64,000 nucleotides of DNA, taken from positions 1 through 64,000 of the forward strand of contig CAKZQF010000101.1 of assembly GCA_937139475.1 (NCBI GenBank). The letters are read 5' to 3'. The translations under genes and the position numbers were made by a program. The stretch comes from an uncultured Gammaproteobacteria bacterium (GTDB taxonomy: Bacteria; Pseudomonadota; Gammaproteobacteria; Enterobacterales; Psychrobiaceae). The notes below the pieces were generated by a model. The model saw only the letters and a program-made list of their open reading frames with translations. It did not search any database and was not told the origin of the DNA. Below are positions 45,411-57,213 of the stretch, in pieces (position 1 is the stretch's first letter; the number at the start of each line of letters is the position of its first letter).

Positions 45411-47570
45411 ATGAAAATAACAACAAAAACACTCGGTTGTATACTTGCCCCTACAATTTTTGTAGCGGGTTGTACAAGTAATCAAATAAAACCAAATGAC
45501 GTTGTCTCAGACGTCGCGACCCCTATAGCGCCAATCGCAAAAAAGGTGCCATTTGTGATTGAAACCCACGGTCATAAACGCACAGACAATTATTATTGGA
45601 TGCGTGATGATCAGCGTAAAGATCCCGAGATCCTAGCGCATTTAATGGCGGAAAATAAGTTTACAAGTGAAACACTAGCGCACACCGAATCATTACAACA
45701 AACGCTGTTTAATGAGATTAAAGGCCGCATGGTAAAGGATGATAATTCTGTACCAATTAAGCGGGGAAATTTCTATTACTCCAGTGAGAATTCCGGCGAT
45801 AGTGAATATCCTGTTCATGTGCGCGCCGATGATTTTTCAGGCGCTAACAAAACGGTGCTGCTTGATGTCAATGTATTAGCTAAAGCACACGACTACTTTG
45901 CCGTCAGTGGGTTGAGTGTTAGCCCTAATGAAAATATGCTGGCCTATGGTCAAGATACACTTAGCCGCCGGATATACACCATCATGTTCAAGGATTTAGT
46001 CACTGGCGAGTTGTTAAAAGATACATTGACAGGGACCAGCGGTCGAACAGTTTGGGGGAACGACAACAAAACGGTTTACTATATTAAAAAGGATCCGCAA
46101 ACGTTATTGGGCTATCAAGTTTATCGCCACCATTTAGGACAGCCACAAAGCAATGATGAGCTGGTCTACGAAGAAACAGATAAATCTTATTATACTGGTA
46201 TCTGGAAATCTAAAGATGGCTCAACAATCTTTATTGGCCACGACAGCACCGAGGCGAGCGGTGTTTCTTTAATTGATGCAAACGATCCGAAGGCTAAACC
46301 TGTACGTGTTATCCCTCGTCAACATGGTCATGAATATTCAGTTGCCAAGCTTAACGACGATTTTTATATTAGCACCAATTGGAATGCGACAAACTTCCGC
46401 CTGATGAAGGCGACAAAAGGGGACTTGCATGATCAAAGTAAATGGCAAGATGTGGTTCCGGCGAATGCCAATGTTAAGCTAAACGACTTCGAGTTGTTTA
46501 ACGACCACCTTGTTTATAATCAGCGTGACACCGGAATATCTAAAATCACCGTACGCACGTTATCATCGGGTAAGGAACGTCAATTAACTTTCAATGATCC
46601 AGCGTTTCGTGTGAGCTTATACGGAAACAATGAGCTTGGTCTGGATAAAATTCGTCTTTATTATTCAAGTATGACAACCCCGGGGTCGCATTATGATTAT
46701 GCGCTCAATGGCAACAGCAGAGATCTATTGAAGCAAACTAAGGTGTTAGGGGACTTTAATGCTGAAAATTATAAATCAGAGCGTTTGATGATCAAGGCTC
46801 GCGATGGTGTGGACGTACCCGTTTCGCTTGTTTATCGAAAAGATAAGTTTAACAAAGACGGCGCTAACCCGTTATTACAATATGCCTATGGTTCTTATGG
46901 CTCAACGCGAGACCCATCATTCTCCCTAACTCGTTTAAGTCTGCTCGACCGAGGTTTTGTCTACGCCATTGCCCATACTCGTGGTTCGCAAATGCTTGGT
47001 CGTCCATGGTATGAAGATGGTAAAAAGCTGACTAAAATGAATACCTTTAACGATTTTATTGACGTTACCAAGGGCCTAGTTGCAAAAGGGTATGGCAATA
47101 AAGACAACATCTTTGCCTCTGGCGGCAGCGCTGGTGGACTGTTAATGGGTGCTGTGATTAACATGGCTCCAGAACTTTACAATGGCGTCGCGGCGTCAGT
47201 GCCTTTTGTTGACGTTGTTACCACCATGTTGGATGAAAGTATCCCGTTAACTACCAATGAGTTTGACGAGTGGGGCAACCCTAAGGACAAAGTCTATTAC
47301 GATTATATGTTGTCTTATTCACCGTATGATCAAGTTAAAGCACAGGATTATCCGAACTTGTTAGTGACAACTGGTCTGCATGATTCACAAGTACAATACT
47401 TTGAACCAATGAAGTGGGTAGCAAAACTACGTGAATATAAAACCGATAATAATACCTTGGTATTTAAAACGGACATGGAGTCAGGCCATGGCGGTGCATC
47501 GGGACGATTCAAGCGAATTAATCGTTCGGCATTACAGTACGCATTTTTCCTCGACCATGTGAAAAAATAA
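45411..47570 (+). CDS. S9A family prolyl oligopeptidase, lipoprotein (oligopeptidase B-like)
   Basis: A serine peptidase of 719 residues. The N-terminus KITTKTLGCILAPTIFVAGC ends in the lipobox VAGC, so it is probably an envelope lipoprotein. Residues about 40-430 form the beta-propeller (HGHKRTDNYYWMRDD is typical of the PtrB branch). The alpha/beta-hydrolase end has the nucleophile in GGSAGGLLMG, the Asp in GLHDSQV and the His in SGHGG. It likely trims short peptides, preferring basic P1 sites if it behaves like PtrB. ATG 45411 has GGAAG upstream and gives a clean signal; an ATG at 45399 is less likely. Confidence 0.92.
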   Translation: MKITTKTLGCILAPTIFVAGCTSNQIKPNDVVSDVATPIAPIAKKVPFVIETHGHKRTDNYYWMRDDQRKDPEILAHLMAENKFTSETLAHTESLQQTLFNEIKGRMVKDDNSVPIKRGNFYYSSENSGDSEYPVHVRADDFSGANKTVLLDVNVLAKAHDYFAVSGLSVSPNENMLAYGQDTLSRRIYTIMFKDLVTGELLKDTLTGTSGRTVWGNDNKTVYYIKKDPQTLLGYQVYRHHLGQPQSNDELVYEETDKSYYTGIWKSKDGSTIFIGHDSTEASGVSLIDANDPKAKPVRVIPRQHGHEYSVAKLNDDFYISTNWNATNFRLMKATKGDLHDQSKWQDVVPANANVKLNDFELFNDHLVYNQRDTGISKITVRTLSSGKERQLTFNDPAFRVSLYGNNELGLDKIRLYYSSMTTPGSHYDYALNGNSRDLLKQTKVLGDFNAENYKSERLMIKARDGVDVPVSLVYRKDKFNKDGANPLLQYAYGSYGSTRDPSFSLTRLSLLDRGFVYAIAHTRGSQMLGRPWYEDGKKLTKMNTFNDFIDVTKGLVAKGYGNKDNIFASGGSAGGLLMGAVINMAPELYNGVAASVPFVDVVTTMLDESIPLTTNEFDEWGNPKDKVYYDYMLSYSPYDQVKAQDYPNLLVTTGLHDSQVQYFEPMKWVAKLREYKTDNNTLVFKTDMESGHGGASGRFKRINRSALQYAFFLDHVKK

Positions 47571-47641
47571 GCCACGACTAGCTCGCTTGGTGTACGTCGG
47601 GCGAGCTAATTGTGTAATGCACTATATAAGGAAAGCAGTTA

Positions 47642-48157
47642 ATGGTTATCACTACATCACCAAGACTAACGATAGAGAGACTTAGCCATAGTGATTTTCG
47701 CTTTATTGAGGTCTTAGTAAATGAACCAGCATTTATTAAATATATCGGTGATAAAGGCGTTAGCGATAAGTTAACCGCCATACGGTATTTAGATCAAGGA
47801 CCACTGGCAAGCTATGACAAATTTGATATTGGCTTGTACAAAGTCTCACGTAGTAGCGACGGCCTACCCATTGGGTTATGTGGCTTGTTGCAGCGGGATA
47901 TCTTTGTACATCCGGATTTGGGGTTTGCTTTTTTGGCGGAGCATGGCGGCAAGGGGTTTGGCTTTGAAGCGGCAACAGCAGTCATGGCATACGAAGTTAA
48001 ACGAAAAGGCTTTAAAACGGTGTGTGCTATCACAGCACAAGACAATCAGCCATCGATGGCATTATTAAAAAAACTTGGCTTTAGTCAAGTGATTGGTGAT
48101 GCCAAGCCGGACTGTGGGGAATTTGAACCAGCAAATTATTTTGAATTGAAGGCTTGA
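47642..48157 (+). CDS. GNAT family N-acetyltransferase (RimJ/RimL-like)
   Basis: A 171-residue acetyltransferase of the Acetyltransf_3 type: TSPRLTIERLSHSDFRFIEVL at the start, the acetyl-CoA loop EHGGKGFGFEAA, and NQPSMALLKKLGFSQV. Such enzymes modify protein N-termini or small molecules; the target here is unknown. AAGGAAAG lies just before ATG. It is 71 bp after the S9 peptidase and convergent with fabA. Confidence 0.88.
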   Translation: MVITTSPRLTIERLSHSDFRFIEVLVNEPAFIKYIGDKGVSDKLTAIRYLDQGPLASYDKFDIGLYKVSRSSDGLPIGLCGLLQRDIFVHPDLGFAFLAEHGGKGFGFEAATAVMAYEVKRKGFKTVCAITAQDNQPSMALLKKLGFSQVIGDAKPDCGEFEPANYFELKA

Positions 48158-48161
48158 TAAA

Positions 48162-48186
48162 AATGGCTAGTCAACGACTAGCCATT
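48162..48186 (-). terminator. Terminator of fabA (possibly bidirectional)
   Basis: A perfect 11-bp stem AATGGCTAGTC / GACTAGCCATT with a 3-base loop. On the minus strand it runs into TTTTTATC, 14 bases past the fabA stop. Confidence 0.85.
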
Positions 48187-48200
48187 AGATAACAATCTAT

Positions 48201-48716
48201 TTAGAAGGCACTAGTATCGGAGAATAAGCCAACTTTTAAATCTTTAGCGTTGTAGATTTCGCGACCATCTACTTCCATGGTTGCATCTGCTAGTCCCATC
48301 ACAAGCTTGCGATTAATCACGCGCTTCATGTTGATTTTGTAGGTCACTTTTTTCGCATCAGGTAATACTTGTCCAGTGAACTTAAGCTCACCAACACCTA
48401 GGGCACGACCACGGCCTTTGCCGCCAATCCAACCAAGATAGAAACCAACGAGTTGCCACATTGCATCAAGACCAAGACAACCAGGCATAACTGGGTCACC
48501 AATGAAATGACAGTCGAAAAACCAAAGGTCTTTAGTGATATCTAATTCTGCGATAATTTCACCTTTACCAAAGGTACCACCATCTTCAGTCATACTTACG
48601 ATGCGATCCATCATTAGCATGTTTGGTGCAGGTAATTGAGGATTGCCTTCGCCGAATAACTCACCACGGCCACTAGCTAGTAGATCTTCTCTTGTGTAAC
48701 TTGATTGCTTTGTCAT
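48201..48716 (-). CDS. fabA: 3-hydroxydecanoyl-[ACP] dehydratase/isomerase
   Basis: Introduces the cis double bond in anaerobic unsaturated fatty-acid synthesis by dehydrating 3-hydroxydecanoyl-ACP and isomerising the product. 171 residues, very close to E. coli Fab[38 protein letters not shown] with the catalytic His, and [13 protein letters not shown] at the end. ATG 48716 matches the family N-terminus (TKQSSY). Regulated by FabR, judging from the operator in the promoter. Its partner fabB is not in the window. Confidence 0.98.
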   Translation of the reverse strand: MTKQSSYTREDLLASGRGELFGEGNPQLPAPNMLMMDRIVSMTEDGGTFGKGEIIAELDITKDLWFFDCHFIGDPVMPGCLGLDAMWQLVGFYLGWIGGKGRGRALGVGELKFTGQVLPDAKKVTYKINMKRVINRKLVMGLADATMEVDGREIYNAKDLKVGLFSDTSAF

Positions 48717-48746
48717 TATTAAAACCATTGTATTAATTTGCGGCAT

Positions 48747-48775
48747 AGATTAGCGAACACTTGTACGCCAAACAA
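48747..48775 (-). promoter_or_regulatory. fabA promoter with FabR operator in the spacer
   Basis: On the minus strand: -35 TTGTTT (48775-48770), a 17-base spacer, and -10 TAATCT (48752-48747). The spacer plus the first base of the -10 reads GGCGTACAAGTGTTCGCT (48769-48752), a near match to the FabR consensus AGCGTACA-NN-TGTTCGCT known from E. coli fabA and fabB. Binding there would block RNA polymerase directly. Confidence 0.88.
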
Positions 48776-48797
48776 CTCCGATGAGCCAATTTTTGCC

Positions 48798-50822
48798 TTA
48801 TGATTGCCAGAATTTCAACTTATCATACCAATTGGCGATGCTAAGGTGTGGGTGATTGATTTGGTCAATACGCCCTTTAATGACACCATACAAAGAATCT
48901 GCTGGGAAATCACCCTCTTTGTTTTGTTTCCCCGCATCTAAATCAAAGGTTAATTGAATTGCTTGTTCGATATGGTTTACTGGCCACACTTTAAACTTAC
49001 CTGCTAATACTGCCTGTATTATCTCGGGCGGTAGGTTTAGGTTATTAACATTGCTTTGGGGGATTATCACCCCTTGGTGTTCATCAAATCCATTGACCTT
49101 GCATGCGTTATAAAAACCAATTATCTTTTCGTTTACGCCGCCAATAGCCAGAATATTACCGAATTGATCCATTGCGCCTGTAACAGCCAATCCTTGCTTT
49201 AATGGCTTTTTAGCGAAAGCGGACAATAGGCATAGCAAACTGGCCATTGCAGCGCTGTCACCATCGATACCTTGGTAAGATTGCTCAAATACCAAGTTGG
49301 CACTCATTGGGATTTCATCTTCTAACGCAAACTTTTGGTGTAAATAGGAGGTTAAAATCGCAACGCCTTTTGCATGGATGTTACCGGCCATGTCGACTTT
49401 TCTTTCAACATCATCGATTTCACCGTTACCAAGATAGACGGCGGCAGTGACGCGCGAGGGTTCGCCAAAAGAGTCTAAGTCGGTATCCAATACACTTAAT
49501 GCATTGATTTGTCCGATGGCTAGTCCTTGCGTTACCAGTAATAACTGTTTTTCTTTAATGGCGTCAAAACTGTATTGTGCGATACGATCTTTGCGTTGAT
49601 TAATACAATCAATAGCCTTTTCAATATGCTTGGCGTCGATGAGGGTATCTGGCGTAGCAAATGTTTGTGCTTGCTGAATAAGTGACTTAAAACTTGCACT
49701 ATCAAGCGACATTTTATGCTGATGCTCAATTGTCACCGATGAATAGTTCATCAAACATACTAGCGCTTCATTTGTCAGATCTGAACAATCTGCGCGTCTG
49801 GCGATGTTTTGCAAGAAACCGGCATAAGCAATGTAATGCTCATCATTAACTAACGGATATTGATGATTCACTTCGGCTATCAGTGGAAACAACTGAATAA
49901 TATCAGGATCGACTTCTAAAAAGCCTTTGTAGGCGAGGGCGTCCCCGACCAATACGATTTGCAAGCGCAGGTCAATTGGTTCGGGATCGAGCCACTGATT
50001 GGCTCTGGTCCATTTAATTTGGCGATCAAAGAGCGAAGATTTAAGTTCAAACCAAAGCGCAGGTGTTTCTAATAAGCGCTCTGCAGGTAATATGAGTACG
50101 CCACCATTGGCATGGTGTAGCAAACCGGGTTGTAGTAAATGGTGGTTGGCAACGGTAGTGCCTTGCTCAGTAACAATGGCGATATCACCGAATAATTTAA
50201 TGCTATCTGGGTTATCACAAAAGACGATAGGAAAACTCTCATCGCCATGATGGGTGATAAAGTTATTACAAACCACCGGATGACTCAATTCATAGCCGTT
50301 ATCTAACGCTTTGGCCAGTTCACAAAGGTAATATTTAACTTTTTCTAAACGCTTAAATACCTTAAGTAACGGACTTAGATGATCGCTAAAGTAGCTTAGT
50401 TCTTGCGCTTGCGGATCTTGCTCAAGACGCTGCTTGAGTTGCACCGCAGATTGCTTTAACCACGAGTTAACTAGTCGAGTAAACTTCGGACCTTGCCCCT
50501 TAGGTAGACTAAGACAAATAGGCTGATGCGGGCGCTTGACGTCCTCACAATAAACGATATCAAAGACACCTTCACCATGCAGTGGGTGTGAAAGCAGCAT
50601 CTCCTTTACCAGGGCCTTACTTTCGATGGCAGGATAACCAAGCATGAACAGGTGTTGATCACTACACTGGGGCTGAGCGAAGAAGTTGAACGCATTTTGA
50701 GCTCGCTCCTGACCAAGACTTAGGCCAACCGCATCTATCCATGCCGTTTGTGTTAGGATAGCGAGAGCTTTATCGTTATCAAACCCAAGCTTTGATACGG
50801 GTAAGTTGATTACATTGTCCAA
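48798..50822 (-). CDS. Lon-like protease (LonH/YcbZ family)
   Basis: A 674-residue protein related to Lon. The C-terminal protease domain has the Ser-Lys dyad: Ser523 in GIDGDSAAMASLL and Lys566 in GGVNEKIIGF. The N-terminal ATPase-like region lacks a recognisable Walker A; the expected place reads LGYPAIESKALV. The HHANGGVLILPAERLL segment is typical of the LonB/LonH group. In enterobacteria the same gene (ycbZ) also sits beside fabA. Substrates are unknown. It ends just upstream of the fabA promoter. Confidence 0.92.
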   Translation of the reverse strand: MDNVINLPVSKLGFDNDKALAILTQTAWIDAVGLSLGQERAQNAFNFFAQPQCSDQHLFMLGYPAIESKALVKEMLLSHPLHGEGVFDIVYCEDVKRPHQPICLSLPKGQGPKFTRLVNSWLKQSAVQLKQRLEQDPQAQELSYFSDHLSPLLKVFKRLEKVKYYLCELAKALDNGYELSHPVVCNNFITHHGDESFPIVFCDNPDSIKLFGDIAIVTEQGTTVANHHLLQPGLLHHANGGVLILPAERLLETPALWFELKSSLFDRQIKWTRANQWLDPEPIDLRLQIVLVGDALAYKGFLEVDPDIIQLFPLIAEVNHQYPLVNDEHYIAYAGFLQNIARRADCSDLTNEALVCLMNYSSVTIEHQHKMSLDSASFKSLIQQAQTFATPDTLIDAKHIEKAIDCINQRKDRIAQYSFDAIKEKQLLLVTQGLAIGQINALSVLDTDLDSFGEPSRVTAAVYLGNGEIDDVERKVDMAGNIHAKGVAILTSYLHQKFALEDEIPMSANLVFEQSYQGIDGDSAAMASLLCLLSAFAKKPLKQGLAVTGAMDQFGNILAIGGVNEKIIGFYNACKVNGFDEHQGVIIPQSNVNNLNLPPEIIQAVLAGKFKVWPVNHIEQAIQLTFDLDAGKQNKEGDFPADSLYGVIKGRIDQINHPHLSIANWYDKLKFWQS

Positions 50823-50868
50823 ATACTTATTCCTATTTACTACTTGATAATCTTAAATTTAGTGTAAC

Positions 50869-52059
50869 CTATCTGATGGTTAAGGCTAAGCCTTTAAGGT
50901 AAAACCCTTCAGGAAAGGTACTAGCAATTGGGTGGTCCGACGCTTGGGAAAGGCGACCAATGATTTGTGCGTCGCGCTTAGCATCTAGTGCCGCATCGGC
51001 AACAACTTTTTGAAATAGATCCGCAGACATCAAACCTGAACACGAATAAGTAAGCAACGTGCCGCCTGGGTTAAGTAATTGCATTGCCACCATATTAATA
51101 TCTTTATAGCCACGGCATGCACCGTTTAGCTGTGATTTATTATCGGCAAATTTAGGCGGGTCAAGAATGATCACATCGAAGGTTTTGCCTTCCTCTCGGT
51201 ATTTACGCAATAACTTGAAAACATCGGCTTGAACAAAGTCAACTTTTGCTAAATCTAACCCGTTAGTTTCGATGTTCTTTTTCGCAATATCCAGTGCGCT
51301 CTGTGACAAGTCGACGTTGGTAAAGTGCTTTGCACCATTTTTTAAGGCGTAAATACCAAAGGTGCCGGTATAACTGAAACAGTTTAATACCGTTTTGTCG
51401 CGGCAATAACCTCCGGCGATGCGGCGATTATCCCGTTGATCAAAATAGAATCCTGTTTTATGGCCGTTTGCAATATCAACAAGAATTTTGACCCCATTCT
51501 CCTCGATGATACTCAGTTCTTCACTTAGTTCACCCTTTATTGGGCCCTGGGTCTTTTCAAGACCTTCCTTCTTGCGCACGTCTACATCTGAACGGTCATA
51601 GATCTTGTGCTGTGGGAATAGCTGCTCAAGTGCTGCGATAATTAAATGACGGTTAAATTCTGCGCCAGCACTAAGCAGCTGACATACCAGCGTATCGGCA
51701 TAATGATCGATGGTAATACCAGGAAGGTAATCAGATTCGGCCGCTACTAAGCGATAGCCCGTAAGTTGCTGTTCTTTAATTAACGCTTGGCGAGAATCAA
51801 GTGCAGCGCTGATACGATTGACAAAAAATGCTAAATCGATCGCTTCTTGTTGGTCAAAGCTCCACAGACGAACCCGAATTTGTGATTGTGGCGAATAGGC
51901 GCCTTTTGCCAACCATTTGCCCTGATTATCAAATATGTCTACGGTCTCGCCAATACCTGGTTTACCTACTACCTTTTTAATCGCCATCGAAAATATCCAA
52001 GGGTGGCGACGATTGAGGGCTTTTTCTCTACCAGGTTTTAAAACGATTGAAGCTGACAT
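50869..52059 (-). CDS. rlmI: 23S rRNA (cytosine(1962)-C5)-methyltransferase RlmI
   Basis: Methylates C1962 of 23S rRNA. 396 residues: N-terminal PUA domain ([17 protein letters not shown]), an EEHEAD-type middle part, and the SAM-binding Rossmann domain ([31 protein letters not shown], and the catalytic Cys in TYSCSGLM). It starts upstream of lonH with a 46-bp gap on the same strand and is divergent from the quinone oxidoreductase. Confidence 0.95.
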   Translation of the reverse strand: MSASIVLKPGREKALNRRHPWIFSMAIKKVVGKPGIGETVDIFDNQGKWLAKGAYSPQSQIRVRLWSFDQQEAIDLAFFVNRISAALDSRQALIKEQQLTGYRLVAAESDYLPGITIDHYADTLVCQLLSAGAEFNRHLIIAALEQLFPQHKIYDRSDVDVRKKEGLEKTQGPIKGELSEELSIIEENGVKILVDIANGHKTGFYFDQRDNRRIAGGYCRDKTVLNCFSYTGTFGIYALKNGAKHFTNVDLSQSALDIAKKNIETNGLDLAKVDFVQADVFKLLRKYREEGKTFDVIILDPPKFADNKSQLNGACRGYKDINMVAMQLLNPGGTLLTYSCSGLMSADLFQKVVADAALDAKRDAQIIGRLSQASDHPIASTFPEGFYLKGLALTIR

Positions 52060-52233
52060 GATGATACCTATAAGTGATCGATAAGGAAGATAGACGCGCG
52101 ATTCTACGGGGATGCAATCGCTATCGCAACTTAAATTGACAATAGCACAACAAGTGTCAGACTTTAGCTTGCTTTTACTCGCTTAAGCCCTTAATTTTAC
52201 CGAAAAACAATTTTAGCTTGTGGGAAATACACC

Positions 52234-53229
52234 ATGCAATATTTACAGGTAGATAATACAACAACGAACCTATGCCTTGACTCCAGAGAGCGACCGCTGC
52301 CAAAGCCCAATGAAGTGTTAATTGAAGTCGCTGCCAGTGGCATAAATCGCGCGGACCTGTTGCAGATAGCCGGTCATTATCCACCACCGCCAGGAGCGAG
52401 CGATATTGTTGGGCTGGAAGTCAGTGGAGTGGTGAAAAGCGCCCCTGACGCAAGTCGATTTCAAGCGGGAGATAGGGTGATGGCGCTCTTAAGTGGCGGT
52501 GGCTATGCGCAGTATGTCACTGTCGATGTCGGCAGCGTCATGCCGGTTCCCAAACGACTAGATTTACCTCAAAGCGCTGCGATCCCAGAGGCTTTTATTA
52601 CGGCTTATCAAGCGCTTTTTGATATTGGAGGCCTAAATGCTCGCTTGCTTGCTGGAAAACCTCGTGTATTGATTCATGCTGGTGCCAGCGGTGTTGGCTG
52701 CGCCGCAATTCAACTTGCACTCGCCGCAGGCTGTGAAGTTTTTACTACCGCTAGCAGTAACGAAAAGCTTACCGCGCTGGCGGAGTTTGGCCCCATAGAG
52801 CCGATAAACTATAAGCAGCAATGCTTTAGTGATTATATTGCCAAGAAAACCAATAAGTGTGGTGTTGATATCATCGTTGATTTTATTGGTGGCGATTATC
52901 TAGAAAAGAATATTAGCTGCGCGGCGTTAGATGGCACGATAGTGACGCTTGCGATGCTAGGCGGGCGTTTTGGCAGCAAGTTGGATTTCGCAAAATTACT
53001 ACAAAAGCGGCTTACGCTTTGTGGCAGTACCTTACGCAACAGAAGCGATGCGTACAAAGCTAGACTGGTGAGTGAATTTGAACAGCGCTTTTTGCCGAAA
53101 TTTGAAAGTGGCGAACTTAAACCCACTATTGATTCTACCTTTACCTATCGTGATGTGAATACCGCGTTAGCACGTATAGCCAGCAATCAAAATATAGGAA
53201 AACTCCTGCTTTGCGATTTTACGGCTTGA
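52234..53229 (+). CDS. NAD(P)H-quinone oxidoreductase, zinc-independent MDR family (PIG3-like)
   Basis: Medium-chain dehydrogenase/reductase of 331 residues without the zinc ligands of alcohol dehydrogenases. PIG3-type features: SGINRADLLQIAGHYPPPPGA near residue 31 and the cofactor loop AGASGVGCAAIQLA. It probably reduces quinones or other electrophilic carbonyls with NADPH. A possible promoter is TTGCTT-N17-TAATTT at 52169-52197. GTGGGAAA precedes ATG. Confidence 0.92.
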   Translation: MQYLQVDNTTTNLCLDSRERPLPKPNEVLIEVAASGINRADLLQIAGHYPPPPGASDIVGLEVSGVVKSAPDASRFQAGDRVMALLSGGGYAQYVTVDVGSVMPVPKRLDLPQSAAIPEAFITAYQALFDIGGLNARLLAGKPRVLIHAGASGVGCAAIQLALAAGCEVFTTASSNEKLTALAEFGPIEPINYKQQCFSDYIAKKTNKCGVDIIVDFIGGDYLEKNISCAALDGTIVTLAMLGGRFGSKLDFAKLLQKRLTLCGSTLRNRSDAYKARLVSEFEQRFLPKFESGELKPTIDSTFTYRDVNTALARIASNQNIGKLLLCDFTA

Positions 53230-53308
53230 TATTTAAACGAAAGATAACCCAGCCCTAGCTATTGGGCTGTTCATCGCGTAGAATTGCGGCCTTTATCAAT
53301 CATTTTAA

Positions 53309-54340
<1,032 letters not shown>

Positions 54341-54351
54341 GGTCAGATTAC

Positions 54352-56739
54352 ATGAAATTTAGTGAATCATGGTTACGCGAATGGGTTAATCCAAGCATAA
54401 CAAGTGACGAATTATCAGCACAAATTACCATGGCTGGTCTAGAAGTTGACGGCGTAGAGCCAGTAGCAGCTGAGTTTAGCAACGTGGTTGTTGGTGAAGT
54501 TGTTGAGTGTGGGCAGCATCCTGATGCTGACAAACTACAAGTAACTAAAATCAATGTTGGCGATGATGAATTAGTCGATATCGTTTGCGGTGCGAAAAAC
54601 TGTCGTCAAGGCCTCAAGGTTGCCGTGGCTAAAGTTGGTGCAGTGCTGCCTGGCGATTTTAAAATTAAGAAGGCCAAATTACGTGGTCAGCCTTCATTTG
54701 GAATGTTGTGTTCGTTTAGTGAATTAGGCATGGCGGATGACAGTGATGGCATTCTGGAGTTGCCAGCTGATGCCCCGATTGGCACCTGTGTTCGCGAATA
54801 CTTGCAACTTGATGACGTTACGATTGACGTTGATTTAACGCCTAACCGTGCTGATTGTCTTGGCATGAAAGGACTAGCACGTGAAGTTGGCGTATTAAAC
54901 TCTATGCCAGTGACCGAATCACCAATTACGCCAGCCCCAGTTACAATTGATGATACGGTAGCGATTAACCTATCAGCGCCGAGTGCTTGTCCACGTTATT
55001 TAGGACGAGTTATTAAAGGTATCGATCTTGGTAGTGCGACGCCATTGTGGATGAGTGAAAAATTACGCCGTAGTGGTGTTCGCTCAATTGATCCTGTTGT
55101 TGATGTAACTAATTACGTGTTACTTGAACTTGGGCATCCAATGCATGCCTTTGATCTTGCTAAAATAGATGGTGCAATTGATGTACGTTTAGCAAATAAA
55201 GACGAAAAGCTTGTGTTGTTAGATGGTAATGAAGCGACGTTGCGTGATGACACGTTAGTTATTGCCGATAATAACAAGGCACTGGCTATGGCGGGTATCT
55301 TCGGTGGCGAAGATAGCGGCGTAACTAATGAAAGCAATGATATTTTCTTAGAAAGTGCTTTCTTTGCACCGATTGCCATTGCTGGACAAGCGCGTAAGTA
55401 TGGCCTGCATACAGATGCATCACACCGTTACGAACGTGGTGTCGACTCGCAGCTTCAGCATCAAGCGATGGAAAGAGCGACAAACCTGCTACTAGAGATC
55501 GTTGGTGGTCAAGCTGGACCTATCGTTGAAGCGGTTTCACAAGAACATCTGCCGACTCATGATGTTATTACGTTGCGCCGTAGTCGCATCGAACGCATCA
55601 TTGGGATTAAAATAGCCGATGAGCAAATTAGTGAAATCTTGACCCGATTGGGTATTGAAGTAACAGCGACCCAAGAGGGATGGGATTGTATTTCTCCGTC
55701 GTATCGTTTTGACCTTAATATTGAGTCCGATTTCGTCGAAGAGATTGCTCGCGTGTACGGTTACAACAACATCCCAAATGTTTCGCCGACGGCAACGCTT
55801 TCAATGAGTGCCCATAACGAATTGCAGCTACCGATTCGTAAACTGCGTGACGTTTTGGTCGCACGTGGCTTTAATGAAGCAATTACCTATAGTTTCGTCG
55901 ATCCGAAAAAGCAGCAGGTGTTATTCCCGCAACTGGAAGCGAAAGCATTACCACATCCTATTTCTGCTGATATGTCAGTAATGCGTGTTAGTTTGTGGAC
56001 CGGTTTACTACAAGCGGTTAGCCACAATCAAAAACGTCAGCAAGGACGTGTTCGTTTGTTTGAAACAGGCTTGCGTTTCTATCCTGACAGCAACAGTGAA
56101 CATGGTATTTCACAAGACCCGATGATTGCGGGTGTCATTGCTGGTGGTTATAGCGATGAGCATTGGGATATCGAAACACGCCCAGTTGACTTCTTCGATC
56201 TTAAGGGCGACTTAGAAGCGCTAATGGACCTAACGGCAGACACGGATCAATTTGAATTCAAAAAAGCTGATATTGACGCGTTACATCCTGGGCAATCTGC
56301 TCAAATTTTCCTTAATGGTGAAGCGGTTGGGTACATCGGTGCTATCCATCCACAGCATGAAAAGGCATTAGGTCTTAATGGTCGTACCATTGTTTTTGAA
56401 ATGACTCAAGCTGCTCTTTTGCAACGTAAATTGCCTGAATCTAGCCCCCAGTCTAAGTTTCCGGCTAATCGTCGTGACATAGCTCTAGTGGTTCGTGAAG
56501 ACGTTAATGCAAAAGAAGTCATAAAATGCATAGAAAATGTTGGCGAAAATCAGTTAGTTGGCATAAACTTATTTGATGTATATAGAGGACAAGGTGTCGC
56601 AGACGGATTTAAGAGCCTAGCTATTGCGTTAACATTGCAAGATACCTCTCGTACATTGGAAGAAAAAGAAATTTCATTAGTCGTAGACAAGGCCGTGAAG
56701 GCCACTAATGATTCATTTGATGCAACCTTAAGAGACTAG
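54352..56739 (+). CDS. pheT: Phenylalanyl-tRNA synthetase beta subunit
   Basis: A 795-residue subunit with the standard domains: an N-terminal OB-fold tRNA-binding domain ([15 protein letters not shown]), the B3/B4 editing domain (about 210-380), B5 (about 400-470), a catalytic-like core, and the C-terminal ferredoxin-fold anticodon-binding domain (about 700-795). Full length, no frameshift. It ends 3 bp before ihfA, so pheS-pheT-ihfA form one operon. Confidence 0.98.
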   Translation: MKFSESWLREWVNPSITSDELSAQITMAGLEVDGVEPVAAEFSNVVVGEVVECGQHPDADKLQVTKINVGDDELVDIVCGAKNCRQGLKVAVAKVGAVLPGDFKIKKAKLRGQPSFGMLCSFSELGMADDSDGILELPADAPIGTCVREYLQLDDVTIDVDLTPNRADCLGMKGLAREVGVLNSMPVTESPITPAPVTIDDTVAINLSAPSACPRYLGRVIKGIDLGSATPLWMSEKLRRSGVRSIDPVVDVTNYVLLELGHPMHAFDLAKIDGAIDVRLANKDEKLVLLDGNEATLRDDTLVIADNNKALAMAGIFGGEDSGVTNESNDIFLESAFFAPIAIAGQARKYGLHTDASHRYERGVDSQLQHQAMERATNLLLEIVGGQAGPIVEAVSQEHLPTHDVITLRRSRIERIIGIKIADEQISEILTRLGIEVTATQEGWDCISPSYRFDLNIESDFVEEIARVYGYNNIPNVSPTATLSMSAHNELQLPIRKLRDVLVARGFNEAITYSFVDPKKQQVLFPQLEAKALPHPISADMSVMRVSLWTGLLQAVSHNQKRQQGRVRLFETGLRFYPDSNSEHGISQDPMIAGVIAGGYSDEHWDIETRPVDFFDLKGDLEALMDLTADTDQFEFKKADIDALHPGQSAQIFLNGEAVGYIGAIHPQHEKALGLNGRTIVFEMTQAALLQRKLPESSPQSKFPANRRDIALVVREDVNAKEVIKCIENVGENQLVGINLFDVYRGQGVADGFKSLAIALTLQDTSRTLEEKEISLVVDKAVKATNDSFDATLRD

Positions 56740-56742
56740 CTT

Positions 56743-57042
56743 ATGGCCTTAACTAAAGCCGAGATGGCAGAACATCTATTTGAGAAACTGGACTTCAGTA
56801 AGAAGGAAGCCAAGGATATGGTTGAACTATTTTTCGAAGAGTTACGTGCTTGTTTGGAAAGTGGAGAACAGATCAAGTTATCAGGATTTGGTAATTTCGA
56901 TTTGCGTGACAAAGCTGAGCGTCCCGGTCGAAACCCGAAAACGGGTGAAGACATCCCAATTTCAGCACGTCGTGTTGTTACTTTTCGGGCGGGCCAGAAG
57001 TTAAAAGCACGCGTTGAACAGCTGGAAGCTAAAGAGCCGTAA
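56743..57042 (+). CDS. ihfA: Integration host factor alpha subunit
   Basis: 99-residue DNA-bending protein, partner of IhfB at 38380. It begins [24 protein letters not shown] and has the DNA-intercalating arm [22 protein letters not shown]. Position after pheT is conserved in gammaproteobacteria. The ribosome site overlaps the end of pheT. Confidence 0.98.
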   Translation: MALTKAEMAEHLFEKLDFSKKEAKDMVELFFEELRACLESGEQIKLSGFGNFDLRDKAERPGRNPKTGEDIPISARRVVTFRAGQKLKARVEQLEAKEP

Positions 57043-57120
57043 TTTAAATTTTAGTGATGTCCTGACTTGCTTTATTAATAAAGCGGGTTAGGGCTTTGCA
57101 CTATAATTTACAGCGATAAT

Positions 57121-57158
57121 AAAAAAGCCTTGTGCATTGGTCTGCTCAAGGCTTTTTT
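57121..57158. terminator. Bidirectional terminator between ihfA and DEAD-box helicase
   Basis: AAAAAAGCCTT (57121-57131) pairs with AAGGCTTTTTT (57148-57158). A-run and T-run on opposite sides allow use in both directions by the convergent genes. Confidence 0.9.
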
Positions 57159-57177
57159 GATCCGGCAAATTTAGTAT

Positions 57178-57208
57178 TACCAAGTTTGCGAGGTGATCAA
57201 ACTTGGTA
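57178..57208 (-). terminator. Second stem-loop at the helicase 3' end
   Basis: TACCAAGTTT (57178-57187) pairs with AAACTTGGTA (57199-57208). It starts 6 bases past the helicase stop on the minus strand but lacks a good T-run. Confidence 0.5.
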
Positions 57209-57213
57209 TCGCA

